The notes under the pieces were generated by a model. The model did no database searches. It worked only from the letters and a program-made list of their open reading frames with translations, and was not told the origin of the DNA. Position numbers and translations under genes: made by a program. Positions 7,649 to 17,844 of a stretch of DNA of 64,000 bases are shown in pieces; the stretch's first letter is position 1, and the number at the start of each line of letters is the position of its first letter. This DNA is from Chromohalobacter sp. 296-RDG (GTDB taxonomy: Bacteria > Pseudomonadota > Gammaproteobacteria > Pseudomonadales > Halomonadaceae). The stretch covers positions 23,208-87,207 of the forward strand of contig NZ_JARANY010000010.1 of NCBI RefSeq assembly GCF_029889885.1, written 5' to 3'.

Positions 7649-9475
7649 ATGCGCCATTCCATGACACGGCGCATCCTGTGGGGAGCGGCATTGAGTATCG
7701 TCACGTCCGGCGCTTATGCGCTGGACGCGTCCGTTGAGGGACTCGAAGGCCCCGCTGCTGACAATATCGTCACCTTCCTGCGCGCGATCGATACCCAGAA
7801 CATCAGCGAGGATCGTCTGGACAGCGAGGTCCGCGATCGCACCCAACGGGCATTGCGTGCCTTCGGCTATTACTCACCCCAGATCGAAACAGTGTATCCC
7901 GACGGAACGTTCGATGCCGATGCCGTTATTACCATCGACCCCGGTCCACAGACACATATCACTCAGCTCGACGTGGGCATCGATGGCGAGGCCCACGATG
8001 ACAGCGCCTTTCAGCGCGCACTCGATCAAGTGGCGCTCAAGGAAGGCGATGCATTACGCCATGATCGCTACGAAAGCGCCAAGAGCCGCTTCTCCACATT
8101 GGCGCTCGCGCGCGGCTATTTCGATGCCGGTTTTACCCAACGGCGGATGGAAGTGCGCCCCTGGGAGTCAAGCGCTCGTATCTTCCTGAGGATGAATAGC
8201 GGGCCGCGTTATCATTTCGGCAATATCCGTTTCTCGGGGAACCAGATCGAAGAAGATCGCCTGCGCCGCATGTTACCGTTCGAGGACGGTGATCCCTACC
8301 TGGCCGGGCAACTGGCCGAGTACAACCAGCGTCTGGGGAAAACCGACTGGTTTCGCGGCATTGCCGTGCGTCCTCGTATCGACAGCGGCGGGCGTGGCGC
8401 GAATAGCGGACAATGGTGGCAAGAAGCCACCGGGCGCAGACCGCCTTTGACGAGTGGCCCAGGGTTTGCCGCCGTGCGCCGACTGCATGGCCAGCAGCGC
8501 ACCGATGTGCCGGTCGATGTCTCTGTGATTCCCGCCGACCGCCATCAGTTCGAAACCGGGATCGGCTACGCCACTGATGTGGGGCCACGCGTTCAATTCA
8601 GTTGGGACATGCCTTGGCTCAATGATCGTGGCCACAGCCTCTCGAATGCCTTGTACCTCTCGGGTCCCGAACAGCGCTTCGACGGTGAGTATCTGATACC
8701 GCTGGCAGACCCGCTACGCGATAACTACCGTCTAGGCTACGGTCTGCGCAAACTCGACAACGAGGACACACAAAGTTTCGAGAGTTCGGTCGAGTTGGCA
8801 CGCCGTTGGAAATTCGATGACGACTGGGTGCAAGAGCTCTATTTTCGTACCACATACGAGGATTTCACCCAGGCGGATCAGGACGAACAAGTCCTGCTGC
8901 TTTATCCCGGGATCAGTTGGACCCGTAATCGAACGCGGCAACCCAATTTTCCCATGTGGGGTGATCGGCAGCGGTTGGCGCTGGAAGTCTCCGATCCCAA
9001 GTGGGGGTCGGACGCGCGCTTTGTACGCACGACGTTCGACTCACAGTGGATTCGCTCGCTGGGCCAGAACAATCGCTTCGTCGGCCGCGTGGGCGGTGGC
9101 GCCATGGCGACCGACACCTTCGACAAGATCCCTCCGTCACTGCGTTTCTTTGCCGGGGGCGATCAAAGCGTGCGCGGCTACAGCTACGAGAGCCTGTCGC
9201 CGGAGAATGACGACGGCGAACTACTCGGGGGCCAGCACATGCTGACCGCCAGCGCCGAGTACCAGCGACGGGTTACCGGCAACTGGTGGGGAGCAACGTT
9301 CATCGACACCGGCAACGCCTTCGATGAATGGTGGCCCGAGGAACTCAAGACCGGTGCGGGTATCGGTGTGCGATGGATTTCGCCTGTGGGCCCCGTACGT
9401 TTCGATATCGCCCATCCTTTCGACAATGAGGAGGACGCGTGGCGTCTGCACTTCGCCATCGGACCGGAATTCTGA
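7649..9475 (+). CDS. tamA: Translocation and assembly module outer-membrane protein TamA
   Basis: Omp85-family outer-membrane protein that works with TamB in envelope assembly and phospholipid transport. I set the start at 7649 because GGAGAGG lies nine bases upstream and the protein then opens with a signal peptide ending near 'GAYA'. Length is 608 residues. POTRA domains occupy about residues 25-260 ('FRAIDTQ...', 'YHFGNIRFSGNQ', 'EEDRLRRMLPFEDGDPY'); the C-terminal 16-stranded barrel contains the Omp85 signature 'FFAGGDQSVRGYSYESL' and ends in a Phe, as outer-membrane proteins do. A stretch of about 35 extra residues lies between the last POTRA domain and the first barrel strand. tamB begins inside the last 37 bases of this gene. 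Confidence 0.93.
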   Translation: MRHSMTRRILWGAALSIVTSGAYALDASVEGLEGPAADNIVTFLRAIDTQNISEDRLDSEVRDRTQRALRAFGYYSPQIETVYPDGTFDADAVITIDPGPQTHITQLDVGIDGEAHDDSAFQRALDQVALKEGDALRHDRYESAKSRFSTLALARGYFDAGFTQRRMEVRPWESSARIFLRMNSGPRYHFGNIRFSGNQIEEDRLRRMLPFEDGDPYLAGQLAEYNQRLGKTDWFRGIAVRPRIDSGGRGANSGQWWQEATGRRPPLTSGPGFAAVRRLHGQQRTDVPVDVSVIPADRHQFETGIGYATDVGPRVQFSWDMPWLNDRGHSLSNALYLSGPEQRFDGEYLIPLADPLRDNYRLGYGLRKLDNEDTQSFESSVELARRWKFDDDWVQELYFRTTYEDFTQADQDEQVLLLYPGISWTRNRTRQPNFPMWGDRQRLALEVSDPKWGSDARFVRTTFDSQWIRSLGQNNRFVGRVGGGAMATDTFDKIPPSLRFFAGGDQSVRGYSYESLSPENDDGELLGGQHMLTASAEYQRRVTGNWWGATFIDTGNAFDEWWPEELKTGAGIGVRWISPVGPVRFDIAHPFDNEEDAWRLHFAIGPEF

Positions 9476-12400
9476 TCCGTGCACTGATTTATGTACCGCT
9501 GTGGCTCTTGGGACTGGTGTTGTTGTTGCTCGGGGCGGCCTTGTCGCCCTGGGGGACCGCGTGGCTGGCCGATCAGGGTCAGTCACGCGGCTGGTACGAA
9601 GTCGATGGGGTAGAAGGGGCACCGCTGGACACGCTGACGTTACGTGGCCTGCACCTCGATATCGGCTCTCTCATCCTCGATGTCGAGCGCTTGCATCTGA
9701 GCTGGGCCGACGATTGTCTGCTGGACGGCAAACTCTGCCTTCAAGGGCTGCAAGTCGAAGGTGCGCACGTTGCCTTGGCATCTGGCGAGTCCGGCGATGA
9801 CGCCCAAGCCGATGCATCGTCCGACGGGGGAATGCCGGCGCTGTGGTTTCCGTTTCCCATCGAGATACGCGCCCTCGGGCTCGAGGACGTACGCGTCGAT
9901 CTGGCCGATGGCACGCAAGTGCACTGGGATGACTTCACCACCGGTGCGCGCGTCTCCGGCAAAGACCTCACATTACTGCCCACCCGCCTGGAGGGGGCAC
10001 AACTATACCTGCCTTTGAGCGAGGGGCAGCGCCTGACCCAAGGGATGGCATCGCCGAGCATTCCTGCAGGTACTATCGATGCGGCCTCACAGGCGGCGGT
10101 GGGCAGCTCTGCCGAGGAAAACGCCTCCCATGACGCGTCTGCGACCAATGAAGCGTCTGCGGTTGATAACAAGACAGCCGATACCGATGACGAACAACGC
10201 CGCTTGGCATTGCCCGAGATCGACTTGCCACTCGATATTCGCGCTCCAAGTCTAGTGGTCGACGACTTCCAGTTGCGTGGCGCAACGTCCTACCATCTGA
10301 CGCGAGCCACGCTGTCGATTTCCAGCGAAGGCAGCGATGTCGCCATTCATCGGCTGCACGTGCTCAGCGATGACGGTGAGGCGGAACTTGCCCTGCAGAC
10401 GACTCTGAGCGGCGACTACCCCCTCCATGGCAGCTTGGACGCGCACATCGCGCGTGCCCCGCTGGCCGGTCAGCGGGCCGAGTTGACGTTGGATGGCTCC
10501 CTGGCCGATCTGGCGCTCGACCTCGACGCCAGCGGCCCCGTCACGGCCACGCTGAAGGGCACGGTCGATGCGCTCGCTCCGACCTTGCCATTCAATCTAT
10601 CGCTCGATGCCAACGATATCACTTGGCCGCTGGCGGGCACGCTCACCGCGCCTGAGCTCACGGCGCGAAGTCGTCTCGACGCCGCCGCTGTGTCGGCAGC
10701 GCAGCACGTAGGCGCAGGCAAGGCAGACTATCGGCTCGACACGCTCCAACTCGACGCCGATGGCTCGCTGGAGGATTATCGCGTCGCACTCGACTTGACG
10801 GCGCGCGGGGACGGCCTTCCCGAAAGCCGGTTGACGCTCGATGGCCGTGGCGACGCCGCGCACTTTGCCTGGTCACCGCTCACGCTCCAGGCCGAAGGCG
10901 GCACCTTGAGCGGTCGTGGCCAAGTGGACTGGTCCTCGGCGCTATCGGTGGAAAGCGATCTCCAACTCGACAAGCTGCCCGTGGGCGCCTTCACTGAGGC
11001 CGTCGAGGGGATGCTCAACGGTAAGGCGCGCGTCGGCTTCGACATGCAGCCTCAAGGCTGGCGGCTGCGCATACCGCAGTTGGCCATCGACGGGACCTTG
11101 CAAGACAGAGCCCTACGTTTGAATGCCAAACTCAGTGGCAATAGCCAGATGCAATGGGCGATCGACCAGCTCGACCTTCGCCAAGGCGATAATCGCATCA
11201 CTGCGGAAGGCAACATCGGGGAGCGTCTGGACCTGCGCAGTCGCATTGAGGCGCCGCAGCTCTCTACGCTTTGGCCCGGGCTCGGTGGCACCTTGCAGGG
11301 CGATCTCGACGCCCAAGGCTCGCTCGAATCGCCACGTCTCGATCTCGACATGTCTGGAGAAGCGCTGCGCTATCAGACGCAACAAGTCCAGTCCTTGTCG
11401 CTGAAGGCGCATAGCGAAGGGATCGACGACCCGCGTGTGAATGTCGACGTGTCTATCGAAGGACTCGAGGCCGGCGGCCAACGTGTCGATGCCCTGAGCC
11501 TCGCGCTGGGTGGGCATCTTTCCCAGCACACGCTGAAACTCGATGCTCAACTGGGAAGCGGCCTGCCGCTCTCACAGGCGGGTCTCACGCTCGACGGTCA
11601 GTACGACGCAGACGCTCAGCGCTATCGCGGGTCGCTGGCGCCCCTCGAGCTGGCGACTCAATACGGCGATATCGCGCTCGATGACGCTCTGGAATTCAAT
11701 GCCGATATTGCCGCCCAACGCGTGACACTCTCACCGTTCTGTCTGGTTCGCCAGCAGGGCGGCGAGGCGTGTCTCGTCGACCGAGCGCGACTCTCCGCCG
11801 ATACTGGCGACGCGTCGCTGGCCTTGCGCGACATTCCCATGGACCTGCTTGCCGACAAGCTGCCGTCCGGCTGGCACGTGGACGGTGATACCCAAGGCGA
11901 GGCCAATCTGAGTTGGCAACAGGCGGGCCAACAGTGGCACGCCGAGGGTCAGATCGATAGCCAGCTGGACGTCACCGGCGAAGATGCGCGTGGCAACCCC
12001 TGGGAACTGCCGGACAGCCGCCTCGCGGTGAGGTTCGATGCCACGCCATCTCGCGCCGATACACGGCTGACACTCGATCAGGGCGATACCGGGCAATTGG
12101 CGCTGACGCTGGGTATCGACGATCCGCTGGGTGACGCCGCCTTGGAAGGGCGCCTGCAGGTCGATGATGTTGCCTTCGCGCCGTATCGCGCACTCGTCGA
12201 AGGTTTATCCAACCTCGAAGGGGCACTCGCCGGTGATGTCACCTTCGCTGGAACGTTGCGTGAGCCCGCGCTCGATGGCGAACTGACTGTCGAGGGCGTA
12301 AAAGCACGTGGCGCGGCCATTCCCGTGGCGATACGCGATGCCCGTCTGGGCATTGACTTCGCTGGACAACGCGCCGACGTCGAAGGGTTTGTGGCCGGTG

Positions 12401-13482
12401 AGAAAGGGCAGCTTAACCTGGATGGCGAGGCCGACTGGCAGGCCCCATCAGCCTGGCAGGCACGTTTAGGCATTGAGGGGCAGGACAACCCGCTGGAGGT
12501 CAGTCTGCCGGATTTCGGGCGCTTGCGTGTCGCCCCGGACTTACGTGTCGACGCCAATCCAGACCGCTTACAAGTACGCGGTAATGTCGATGTGCCCTGG
12601 GCGCGCCTTGAGGTGGGCAAGATTCCACCCTCCGCCGTGGCACCGAGCAGCGACGAGGTCATCATCACGCGTGAGGAGGATGCTGCCCAGCAAGAAGCCG
12701 AAGCGTCGGGTGAGCAGGGCGAAGCCACGGCCCAAGCGCTCTCAGATGCCGGCATGGCGTTAGATATCAGCGTCATGCTGCATCTCGGTCCGGACATGAG
12801 CCTGGAAGCTTATGGCCTCGAGTCACAATTGGAAGGCCAACTCGAAGTGCGCCAGGGCAGCGGGCCGGTACAGTTGTTCGGCGATGTCAACTTGGTCGAC
12901 GGTAGTTATACCGCATTCGGACAGGATCTGATCATTCGCCAGGGGCAGATTCTCTTCAGCGGGCCGGCATCCCAACCGCGTCTGCAATTCGAGGCGATTC
13001 GCAATCCCGACACCATCGAGGACGACGTGACCGCAGGTCTACGCGTCACGGGCCGGGCGGAAAGCCCGCAATTGAGCATTTTCTCGGAACCCGCGATGTC
13101 GGAAAGCCGGGCTCTTTCCTATCTGCTTAGAGGCCGAGCCCCGGGTGACGACGGCGGCGATGGGGCGCTGACCTCAGCGCTGATCGGGCTCTCGCTGTCG
13201 CAAAGTGGGCGCGCCGTGGGCCAACTCGGCCAGGCATTCGGGGTCGATGATTTAAGTCTCGACACCTCGGGCTCGGGCGAGGATAGTCAGGTCGTCGTCA
13301 GTGGCTATGTCTTCGATGACTTGAAAGTTAGCTACGGCGTTGGCATTTTCTCTCCCATTGCCGAGTTGACACTGCGCTATCGACTGATTCAGAACCTGTA
13401 TCTGGAAGCGGTATCCGGCGCGGCTCAAGCACTCGACTTGATCTATACCTTCAGCCTCGGGCGCAGCAGCGCTTCGCCTTGA
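9439..13482 (+). CDS. tamB: Translocation and assembly module inner-membrane protein TamB
   Basis: AsmA-like bridge protein of 1347 residues anchored in the inner membrane and spanning the periplasm to TamA. It starts at a GTG preceded by GAGGAGGAC and overlaps tamA by 37 bases. One membrane helix lies at about residues 12-35. The rest is long beta-rich repeat sequence with the recurring 'L.L.G..DL' pattern, and the C-terminal DUF490 domain (about 960-1347) contains 'GQILFSGPASQPRLQFEAIRN' and ends in Pro after a Ser-rich tail. Two acidic, Ala/Glu/Asp-rich insertions (about residues 225-255 and 1070-1100) look like halophile-type linkers. Length and architecture agree with TamB. Confidence 0.93.
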   Translation: MASALRHRTGILIRALIYVPLWLLGLVLLLLGAALSPWGTAWLADQGQSRGWYEVDGVEGAPLDTLTLRGLHLDIGSLILDVERLHLSWADDCLLDGKLCLQGLQVEGAHVALASGESGDDAQADASSDGGMPALWFPFPIEIRALGLEDVRVDLADGTQVHWDDFTTGARVSGKDLTLLPTRLEGAQLYLPLSEGQRLTQGMASPSIPAGTIDAASQAAVGSSAEENASHDASATNEASAVDNKTADTDDEQRRLALPEIDLPLDIRAPSLVVDDFQLRGATSYHLTRATLSISSEGSDVAIHRLHVLSDDGEAELALQTTLSGDYPLHGSLDAHIARAPLAGQRAELTLDGSLADLALDLDASGPVTATLKGTVDALAPTLPFNLSLDANDITWPLAGTLTAPELTARSRLDAAAVSAAQHVGAGKADYRLDTLQLDADGSLEDYRVALDLTARGDGLPESRLTLDGRGDAAHFAWSPLTLQAEGGTLSGRGQVDWSSALSVESDLQLDKLPVGAFTEAVEGMLNGKARVGFDMQPQGWRLRIPQLAIDGTLQDRALRLNAKLSGNSQMQWAIDQLDLRQGDNRITAEGNIGERLDLRSRIEAPQLSTLWPGLGGTLQGDLDAQGSLESPRLDLDMSGEALRYQTQQVQSLSLKAHSEGIDDPRVNVDVSIEGLEAGGQRVDALSLALGGHLSQHTLKLDAQLGSGLPLSQAGLTLDGQYDADAQRYRGSLAPLELATQYGDIALDDALEFNADIAAQRVTLSPFCLVRQQGGEACLVDRARLSADTGDASLALRDIPMDLLADKLPSGWHVDGDTQGEANLSWQQAGQQWHAEGQIDSQLDVTGEDARGNPWELPDSRLAVRFDATPSRADTRLTLDQGDTGQLALTLGIDDPLGDAALEGRLQVDDVAFAPYRALVEGLSNLEGALAGDVTFAGTLREPALDGELTVEGVKARGAAIPVAIRDARLGIDFAGQRADVEGFVAGEKGQLNLDGEADWQAPSAWQARLGIEGQDNPLEVSLPDFGRLRVAPDLRVDANPDRLQVRGNVDVPWARLEVGKIPPSAVAPSSDEVIITREEDAAQQEAEASGEQGEATAQALSDAGMALDISVMLHLGPDMSLEAYGLESQLEGQLEVRQGSGPVQLFGDVNLVDGSYTAFGQDLIIRQGQILFSGPASQPRLQFEAIRNPDTIEDDVTAGLRVTGRAESPQLSIFSEPAMSESRALSYLLRGRAPGDDGGDGALTSALIGLSLSQSGRAVGQLGQAFGVDDLSLDTSGSGEDSQVVVSGYVFDDLKVSYGVGIFSPIAELTLRYRLIQNLYLEAVSGAAQALDLIYTFSLGRSSASP

Positions 13483-13930
13483 GGCCACTGCCGCAGGGAC
13501 ACGCGGCATTGCGGCCGATGTCACGGCGACGCCACTGGGTGTCGCCGTCGACATAGAACCACTGGTCGGCATGAGTGACGAACCGAAAGCGGCTAGTTTC
13601 GGTAAGGCGCTGAAAGCCATCGGTGTCGATGAAATCGGCACTAAACGTTACCGTGCCTTTCTCGCCTTGTTGGGTGCTGTCATGGATGATCAGCTTCAGC
13701 CAACGTGCTGTGTTCGTGGCCAGAGAGTCGCGGGTAGGGCATGTGGCGGGATCCCAGGTAGCGATCAACGCGTCGTACGCATCGCGCGCGAAAGCGCTAT
13801 AGCGTGCTCGCATCAGCGCCTCGGGTGTCCTGGCGCGGCGCGGGTCCTCATGGATCGGCGCGCAGCATTCATCGAAGCGCCGTGGCTGCCCACAGGGGCA
13901 GGTGTTGGACGCTTTTTTACTCATCGTCAT
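13451..13930 (-). CDS. ychJ: YchJ family protein with two SEC-C zinc motifs
   Basis: The 159-residue product belongs to the UPF0225/YchJ family. Cys-rich SEC-C-type motifs lie at both ends: '[13 protein letters not shown]' at residues 10-22 and '[14 protein letters not shown]' near the C-terminus; each probably binds zinc. The middle (about 35-130) is an NTF2-like fold with '[16 protein letters not shown]'. The biochemical role of YchJ is not established to my knowledge. The 3' end overlaps the end of tamB by 32 bases in convergent orientation. Its start lies only 14 bases from the start of the divergent msrA, so the two share or overlap promoters. Confidence 0.9.
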   Translation of the reverse strand: MTMSKKASNTCPCGQPRRFDECCAPIHEDPRRARTPEALMRARYSAFARDAYDALIATWDPATCPTRDSLATNTARWLKLIIHDSTQQGEKGTVTFSADFIDTDGFQRLTETSRFRFVTHADQWFYVDGDTQWRRRDIGRNAACPCGSGLKAKRCCARG

Positions 13931-13944
13931 GCGAGATTTTCCCT

Positions 13945-14580
13945 ATGTGGCCACAAGAATCGCTCGAGCTTCCCACGCCGGAAACGGCACTCGAGGGGCG
14001 TGATACGCCTATACGTATCAGCGGCACTCATTATGTCAACGGTCGCTCGATGTTGTCGCCGTTCCCGGAAGGGCATGAGGAAATCGTGCTAGGGCTTGGT
14101 TGTTTCTGGGGTGCAGAGCGTCTGTTCTGGGAAATGCCGGGTGTTTACGTGACAGCGGTGGGTTACGCTGGCGGCTATACGCCCAACCCGACCTACGAGG
14201 AAGCCTGCACTGGGCATACCGGACACGCCGAGGTAGTCCATGTCGTGTTCGACCCCACCGAAATCGGATTACCCGAATTGCTGCGTGCTTTCTGGGAAGC
14301 GCACGATCCGACGCAAGGCATGCGCCAAGGCAATGACATCGGCAGCCAGTACCGGAGCGTCATCTACACCACGGATGAGCTACAGCGCCCACTGGTCGAC
14401 AAGAGCTGGCAAGAATACGACCAGGCCCTTCGTCAGCAAGGGTTGGGGAATGTCACCACGGAAGTCGCACCGCTCGAGGTCTTTTATTATGCGGAAGAGT
14501 ACCACCAGCAGTATCTGGCCAAGAATCCGGCGGGATATTGCGGCCTCAAGGGCACAGGAGTGGCTTGCCCGGTGACGTGA
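13945..14580 (+). CDS. msrA: Peptide methionine sulfoxide reductase MsrA
   Basis: Repairs methionine-S-sulfoxide in proteins and free methionine. The catalytic motif is '[13 protein letters not shown]', with the nucleophilic Cys in GCFWGAE, followed by '[20 protein letters not shown]' and '[11 protein letters not shown]'; a C-terminal Cys ('[13 protein letters not shown]') can act as resolving residue. Length is 211 residues. I chose the ATG at 13945 since the resulting N-terminus ([14 protein letters not shown]) aligns with the long MsrA type of enteric bacteria; the ribosome site is weak. A longer upstream extension in the frame overlaps ychJ antisense and is not credible. Confidence 0.94.
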   Translation: MWPQESLELPTPETALEGRDTPIRISGTHYVNGRSMLSPFPEGHEEIVLGLGCFWGAERLFWEMPGVYVTAVGYAGGYTPNPTYEEACTGHTGHAEVVHVVFDPTEIGLPELLRAFWEAHDPTQGMRQGNDIGSQYRSVIYTTDELQRPLVDKSWQEYDQALRQQGLGNVTTEVAPLEVFYYAEEYHQQYLAKNPAGYCGLKGTGVACPVT

Positions 14581-14626
14581 AGGGCCAGGCCTCTTACCCG
14601 CCCCTCTCCTGAAAGCTTGACGAGCA

Positions 14627-15655
14627 TCAACCGTCGGGACCCGCCGCCAGCGAGCGGTGGGGAGCCAAATGCGCGGCCCAACATTCCAATTGCCATGCGA
14701 CACGCCGTGCCAGCCAGGAGCCGAGTCGGCCCTGGCGTGACTCGACAAAGCCGACATGCCCGCCTTGGCGGGCGATTTCCAGGCCTACGGCATCGGCTGG
14801 AGCCGGCAGCCGAGAGAACAGGTCGGCGGGCATGAAGGGATCGTCTGCGGCATGCAGGATCAAGGTCGGCAGTTCTATGTCGCCCAGCAGACGACCGGCG
14901 GAAGCGCGCCGATAATAGTCACTGGCCGACTGAAAACCGTGTAAAGGCGCCGTGACGGCGTTGTCGTACGCCCAGAACGTCTCCAGGCCTGCGAGCTGTC
15001 GTGCGCTGAGCGTGATCGGCAGGGGGCCGGCCGCCAGTTTGGTGATAACCTTGCGTTTGAGGGCGTGGAGCAGGTGACGCTGATAGACGCGAGAAAAGCC
15101 GCGGTTGAGCGCATCGGCGCTGGCTGCCAGATCGAGTGGCGCACTAATGGCAATGGCCCCGGCCAGATCGAGGCCGTCGCCACCTTGCTCGGCGACCAAT
15201 TTGAGAAGCATGTTGCCGCCCAGCGAGACACCGGCCGCGACCTTGATGGCGCGTGGATAACGTAGCGCCAACTGCCCAATGACCCAATAGGCATCCGCCG
15301 TATCACCCGAATGATAGGCCCGGGCAAGCCGGTTGGGCGCCTGCCCACAGCCACGAAAGTGCATCAGAACCGCCCGCCAGCCCATTTCACTCGCCGCGCG
15401 CATCAGCTCGCGTGCATACGGTGAGTCGAACGAGCCTTCCAAGCCATGAAACAGTACGAACACCGGTGCGTCCGCTCGCGTAGGGGCCGGCAGGGCCCAG
15501 GCCAGCTCGACGAAGTCGCCATCGGGCAAGTTGATGATTTCCGTTTCACGCTCAAGCGAGGGCAAACGGAGAAAGCGAGGCAGCAGGGTCTGCACATGGC
15601 GATTACCCAGCCCTCGTGGCGCGCAAAAATCGGCGCAAAACAGCGTGCGTGACAT
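14627..15655 (-). CDS. yheT: Alpha/beta hydrolase, YheT type
   Basis: The 342-residue protein is an alpha/beta-hydrolase of the YheT/EMB8 group. The oxyanion-region motif is 'VLFHGLEGSFDSPYAREL', 'MHFRGCGQAPNR' follows, the nucleophile elbow is 'GVSLGGNMLLKL', the acid is in 'ILHAADDPFMP' and the catalytic His in 'GGHVGFVE'. All triad residues are therefore present. Physiological substrates are unknown; carboxylesterase or lipid hydrolysis is usual for the family. It is a single gene, convergent with msrA, with a weak ribosome site. Confidence 0.88.
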   Translation of the reverse strand: MSRTLFCADFCAPRGLGNRHVQTLLPRFLRLPSLERETEIINLPDGDFVELAWALPAPTRADAPVFVLFHGLEGSFDSPYARELMRAASEMGWRAVLMHFRGCGQAPNRLARAYHSGDTADAYWVIGQLALRYPRAIKVAAGVSLGGNMLLKLVAEQGGDGLDLAGAIAISAPLDLAASADALNRGFSRVYQRHLLHALKRKVITKLAAGPLPITLSARQLAGLETFWAYDNAVTAPLHGFQSASDYYRRASAGRLLGDIELPTLILHAADDPFMPADLFSRLPAPADAVGLEIARQGGHVGFVESRQGRLGSWLARRVAWQLECWAAHLAPHRSLAAGPDG

Positions 15656-15750
15656 CGGCGTTGCTCTTGCGAATCTATCTGTAGCTTAGGCGCTGTCTGC
15701 AAAGTCGGCGAGCGAATGCCTAACGCGTTGCGCTTGCTCGGCAAGTACAT

Positions 15751-16668
15751 TCAGGCATTACCGTACGTTGCCTCGAGTTGTTGCCATAAACCGGGCACAC
15801 CGGGGTGACGTGAATCCTTGCGGACGTACAAACGCAGATCCAGCGGGACATCCCAACGCTCATCGCCGGCGCGCACCAATTCGCCATTGGCCATCGGCGT
15901 AATCACGCTGCGCTGCGGCAGCCATCCAAGCCCGTAGCCTTGTACTACCAGCTCGCGAATATTAGTGGCTTGCACACTTTCATTGAGCGTATTCAGGTAG
16001 ACGGCATCCGGCTGGCGGCCAAGGTGCGCCTCGAGCGCGGCCGCCATCAATCCGCGTGGATGAAAGGCAATCAGCGGTTGGGGCTGGCGGCGCGTTCCTG
16101 GCAACGAAAAGCGTGAACGCCCCTCGGTATCGGGAGCGCTCACCGGAACGAGTCGCTCTTCGCCCAGACTCAGATATTCAAGCTCACTCATCTCAATATC
16201 GAGAGCGATACGTCCATGCGGCCAGTAAAAAAGTGCTAAATCACATTCGCCGCGTTCCAGTCCATGCAGATAATCACCGATCAACCAGCTCGTGGCGCGC
16301 AAGTAAGGCGATATCGCCGGTGTCAGGCCGTGCTGATCGAGCCAACCGGGCAGGAAGTTCGACACCAAGCTCTGCGGCGCGGCCAGCAGGATGCGCCTGG
16401 CTTCATCGGCTGCAATCGACTGCAAACGGTCACGCGTCAATCGCACGCGCTCGGTGATCTGCTCGCAAAGCGCTAGAAACTCCTCGCCGGCGGGCGTCAG
16501 ACTCAACGGCAGCGTTTGGCGGTTGATCAAGGTGGTCCCCATTTCCTCCTCGAGCAGCTTGATACGCCGCGAAAAAGTCGGTTGGGTCACATTCTGGGCA
16601 TCGGCGGCCCGGGAAAAATGGCGTTCCCTGGCCAGCACGATGAAGTCTTCGAGCCAGCGAATTTCCAT
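15751..16668 (-). CDS. LysR-family transcriptional regulator
   Basis: The 305-residue protein has an N-terminal winged helix-turn-helix (residues 1-60: 'WLEDFIVLARERHFSRAADA', 'TQPTFSRRIKLLEEEMG') and a C-terminal LysR substrate-binding domain (about 90-295). I trimmed thirty upstream in-frame residues because the LysR domain begins exactly at the ATG at 16668. The gene lies 112 bases after the dppF-like gene on the same strand, so it may regulate the peptide transporter or simply follow it. The effector cannot be read from the sequence. Confidence 0.9.
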   Translation of the reverse strand: MEIRWLEDFIVLARERHFSRAADAQNVTQPTFSRRIKLLEEEMGTTLINRQTLPLSLTPAGEEFLALCEQITERVRLTRDRLQSIAADEARRILLAAPQSLVSNFLPGWLDQHGLTPAISPYLRATSWLIGDYLHGLERGECDLALFYWPHGRIALDIEMSELEYLSLGEERLVPVSAPDTEGRSRFSLPGTRRQPQPLIAFHPRGLMAAALEAHLGRQPDAVYLNTLNESVQATNIRELVVQGYGLGWLPQRSVITPMANGELVRAGDERWDVPLDLRLYVRKDSRHPGVPGLWQQLEATYGNA

Positions 16669-16779
16669 CTTCAGACGCCATCCATCATCGTTGACGCCGC
16701 ACGCCAGCCGAGGCGCACGGCGTCGCCCCGTTACGCTCAGGTAAACGGGGCACCGCAAGTATTTTGCTCCACAATACGC

Positions 16780-17844
16780 TCAGAGTCGGCCTTCCTCGAC
16801 CGCATGACACGCCACCTGGTTGCCATCGTCGGTGACGATGAGCTGGGGTACCTCCTGGCGACAGCGCTCCATGGCGTGCGAACACCGGCCATGAAAGACA
16901 CACCCCGAAGGAAGGTGAACCGGCGTGGGCACTTCGCCGGAAAGGCGTACATGCTCGGGGCGGTCATCTTCGAGACGGGGAATCGCCGAGAGCAGCGCTT
17001 GCGTATAGGGATGCTTGGGGCTCGCGAACAGCGAACGCGTATCGGCCAGCTCACACACCGTGCCCAGGTACATGACCGCTACGCGCGTGCCGAAATGCTC
17101 CACGACCGCCAAGTCATGGGTGATGAAGAGATACGTCAGATGACGTTCGGCCTGCGCGTCCATCAGCAGGTTGAGCACCTGTGCCTGGATCGACACATCG
17201 AGCGCCGAGATCGGCTCGTCAGCGACGATGAACTCAGGGTCGACGGCCAACGCTCGGGCAATCGCGATCCGTTGGCGCTGACCACCGGAAAACTCGTGCC
17301 CGAAACGCTTGCCCCATTCCGGGTCGATGCCCACCGACGCCATCACGTCGGCCACCTTGTCCTGAACCTGCGGTGTCGTCCAGTTCGGGTGATGAAAGCG
17401 CAGAGGTTCTTCCAGCGTCTGTTGAATCGTCATGCGCGGGTTAAGCGAGGCATACGGATTCTGGAAGATCATCTGCATACGCTGGCGATAGGGCAGTAGC
17501 CGCTTGCCACGCATGTTATCGATACGCTGACCGTCGTACGTAATCTCCCCGGCGCTGGGGGACAGTAGCCCCATGACCAGGCGCGCCACGGTAGACTTGC
17601 CACAGCCGGACTCGCCGACCACGCACAAGGCTTCGCCTCGGTGAACGCTGAGGTCCACGCCGTTGATGGCATGCACCTGCTCATTGCGTCGCACCAGGCG
17701 GCCTTTTTCGAAGTGCAACTGTTCGAGAAATCCGTCGGCTAGCGGGAAATACTTGTACATCCCGCGAATCTCCAGCAGGGACTCGGCCTCGGCGTGGGAC
17801 TGAGACGCGATCACGGGTGATGCTTGGGCGGTAACGGCGTTCAT
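16780..17844 (-). CDS. dppF: Peptide ABC transporter ATP-binding protein, DppF/OppF type
   Basis: ATPase subunit of a peptide importer, 354 residues. It shows Walker A 'GESGCGKST', the Q-loop region 'MIFQNPYASLNPRMT', the ABC signature 'FSGGQRQRIAIARAL', Walker B 'EFIVADEPISALD' and the switch His in 'FITHDL'. The C-terminal oligopeptide-transporter extension carries Cys residues ('PSGCVFHGRCSHAMERC') that in relatives hold an iron-sulfur or structural site. It is the last gene of a five-gene dpp-like operon and overlaps the preceding ATPase gene by four bases. The ligand may be di- or oligopeptides. Confidence 0.9.
   Translation of the reverse strand: MNAVTAQASPVIASQSHAEAESLLEIRGMYKYFPLADGFLEQLHFEKGRLVRRNEQVHAINGVDLSVHRGEALCVVGESGCGKSTVARLVMGLLSPSAGEITYDGQRIDNMRGKRLLPYRQRMQMIFQNPYASLNPRMTIQQTLEEPLRFHHPNWTTPQVQDKVADVMASVGIDPEWGKRFGHEFSGGQRQRIAIARALAVDPEFIVADEPISALDVSIQAQVLNLLMDAQAERHLTYLFITHDLAVVEHFGTRVAVMYLGTVCELADTRSLFASPKHPYTQALLSAIPRLEDDRPEHVRLSGEVPTPVHLPSGCVFHGRCSHAMERCRQEVPQLIVTDDGNQVACHAVEEGRL

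Noticed and set aside
12078..12797. A 239-codon frame antisense to tamB
   Set aside because: Its Ser/Arg/Pro-rich composition is that of a shadow frame in GC-rich DNA.
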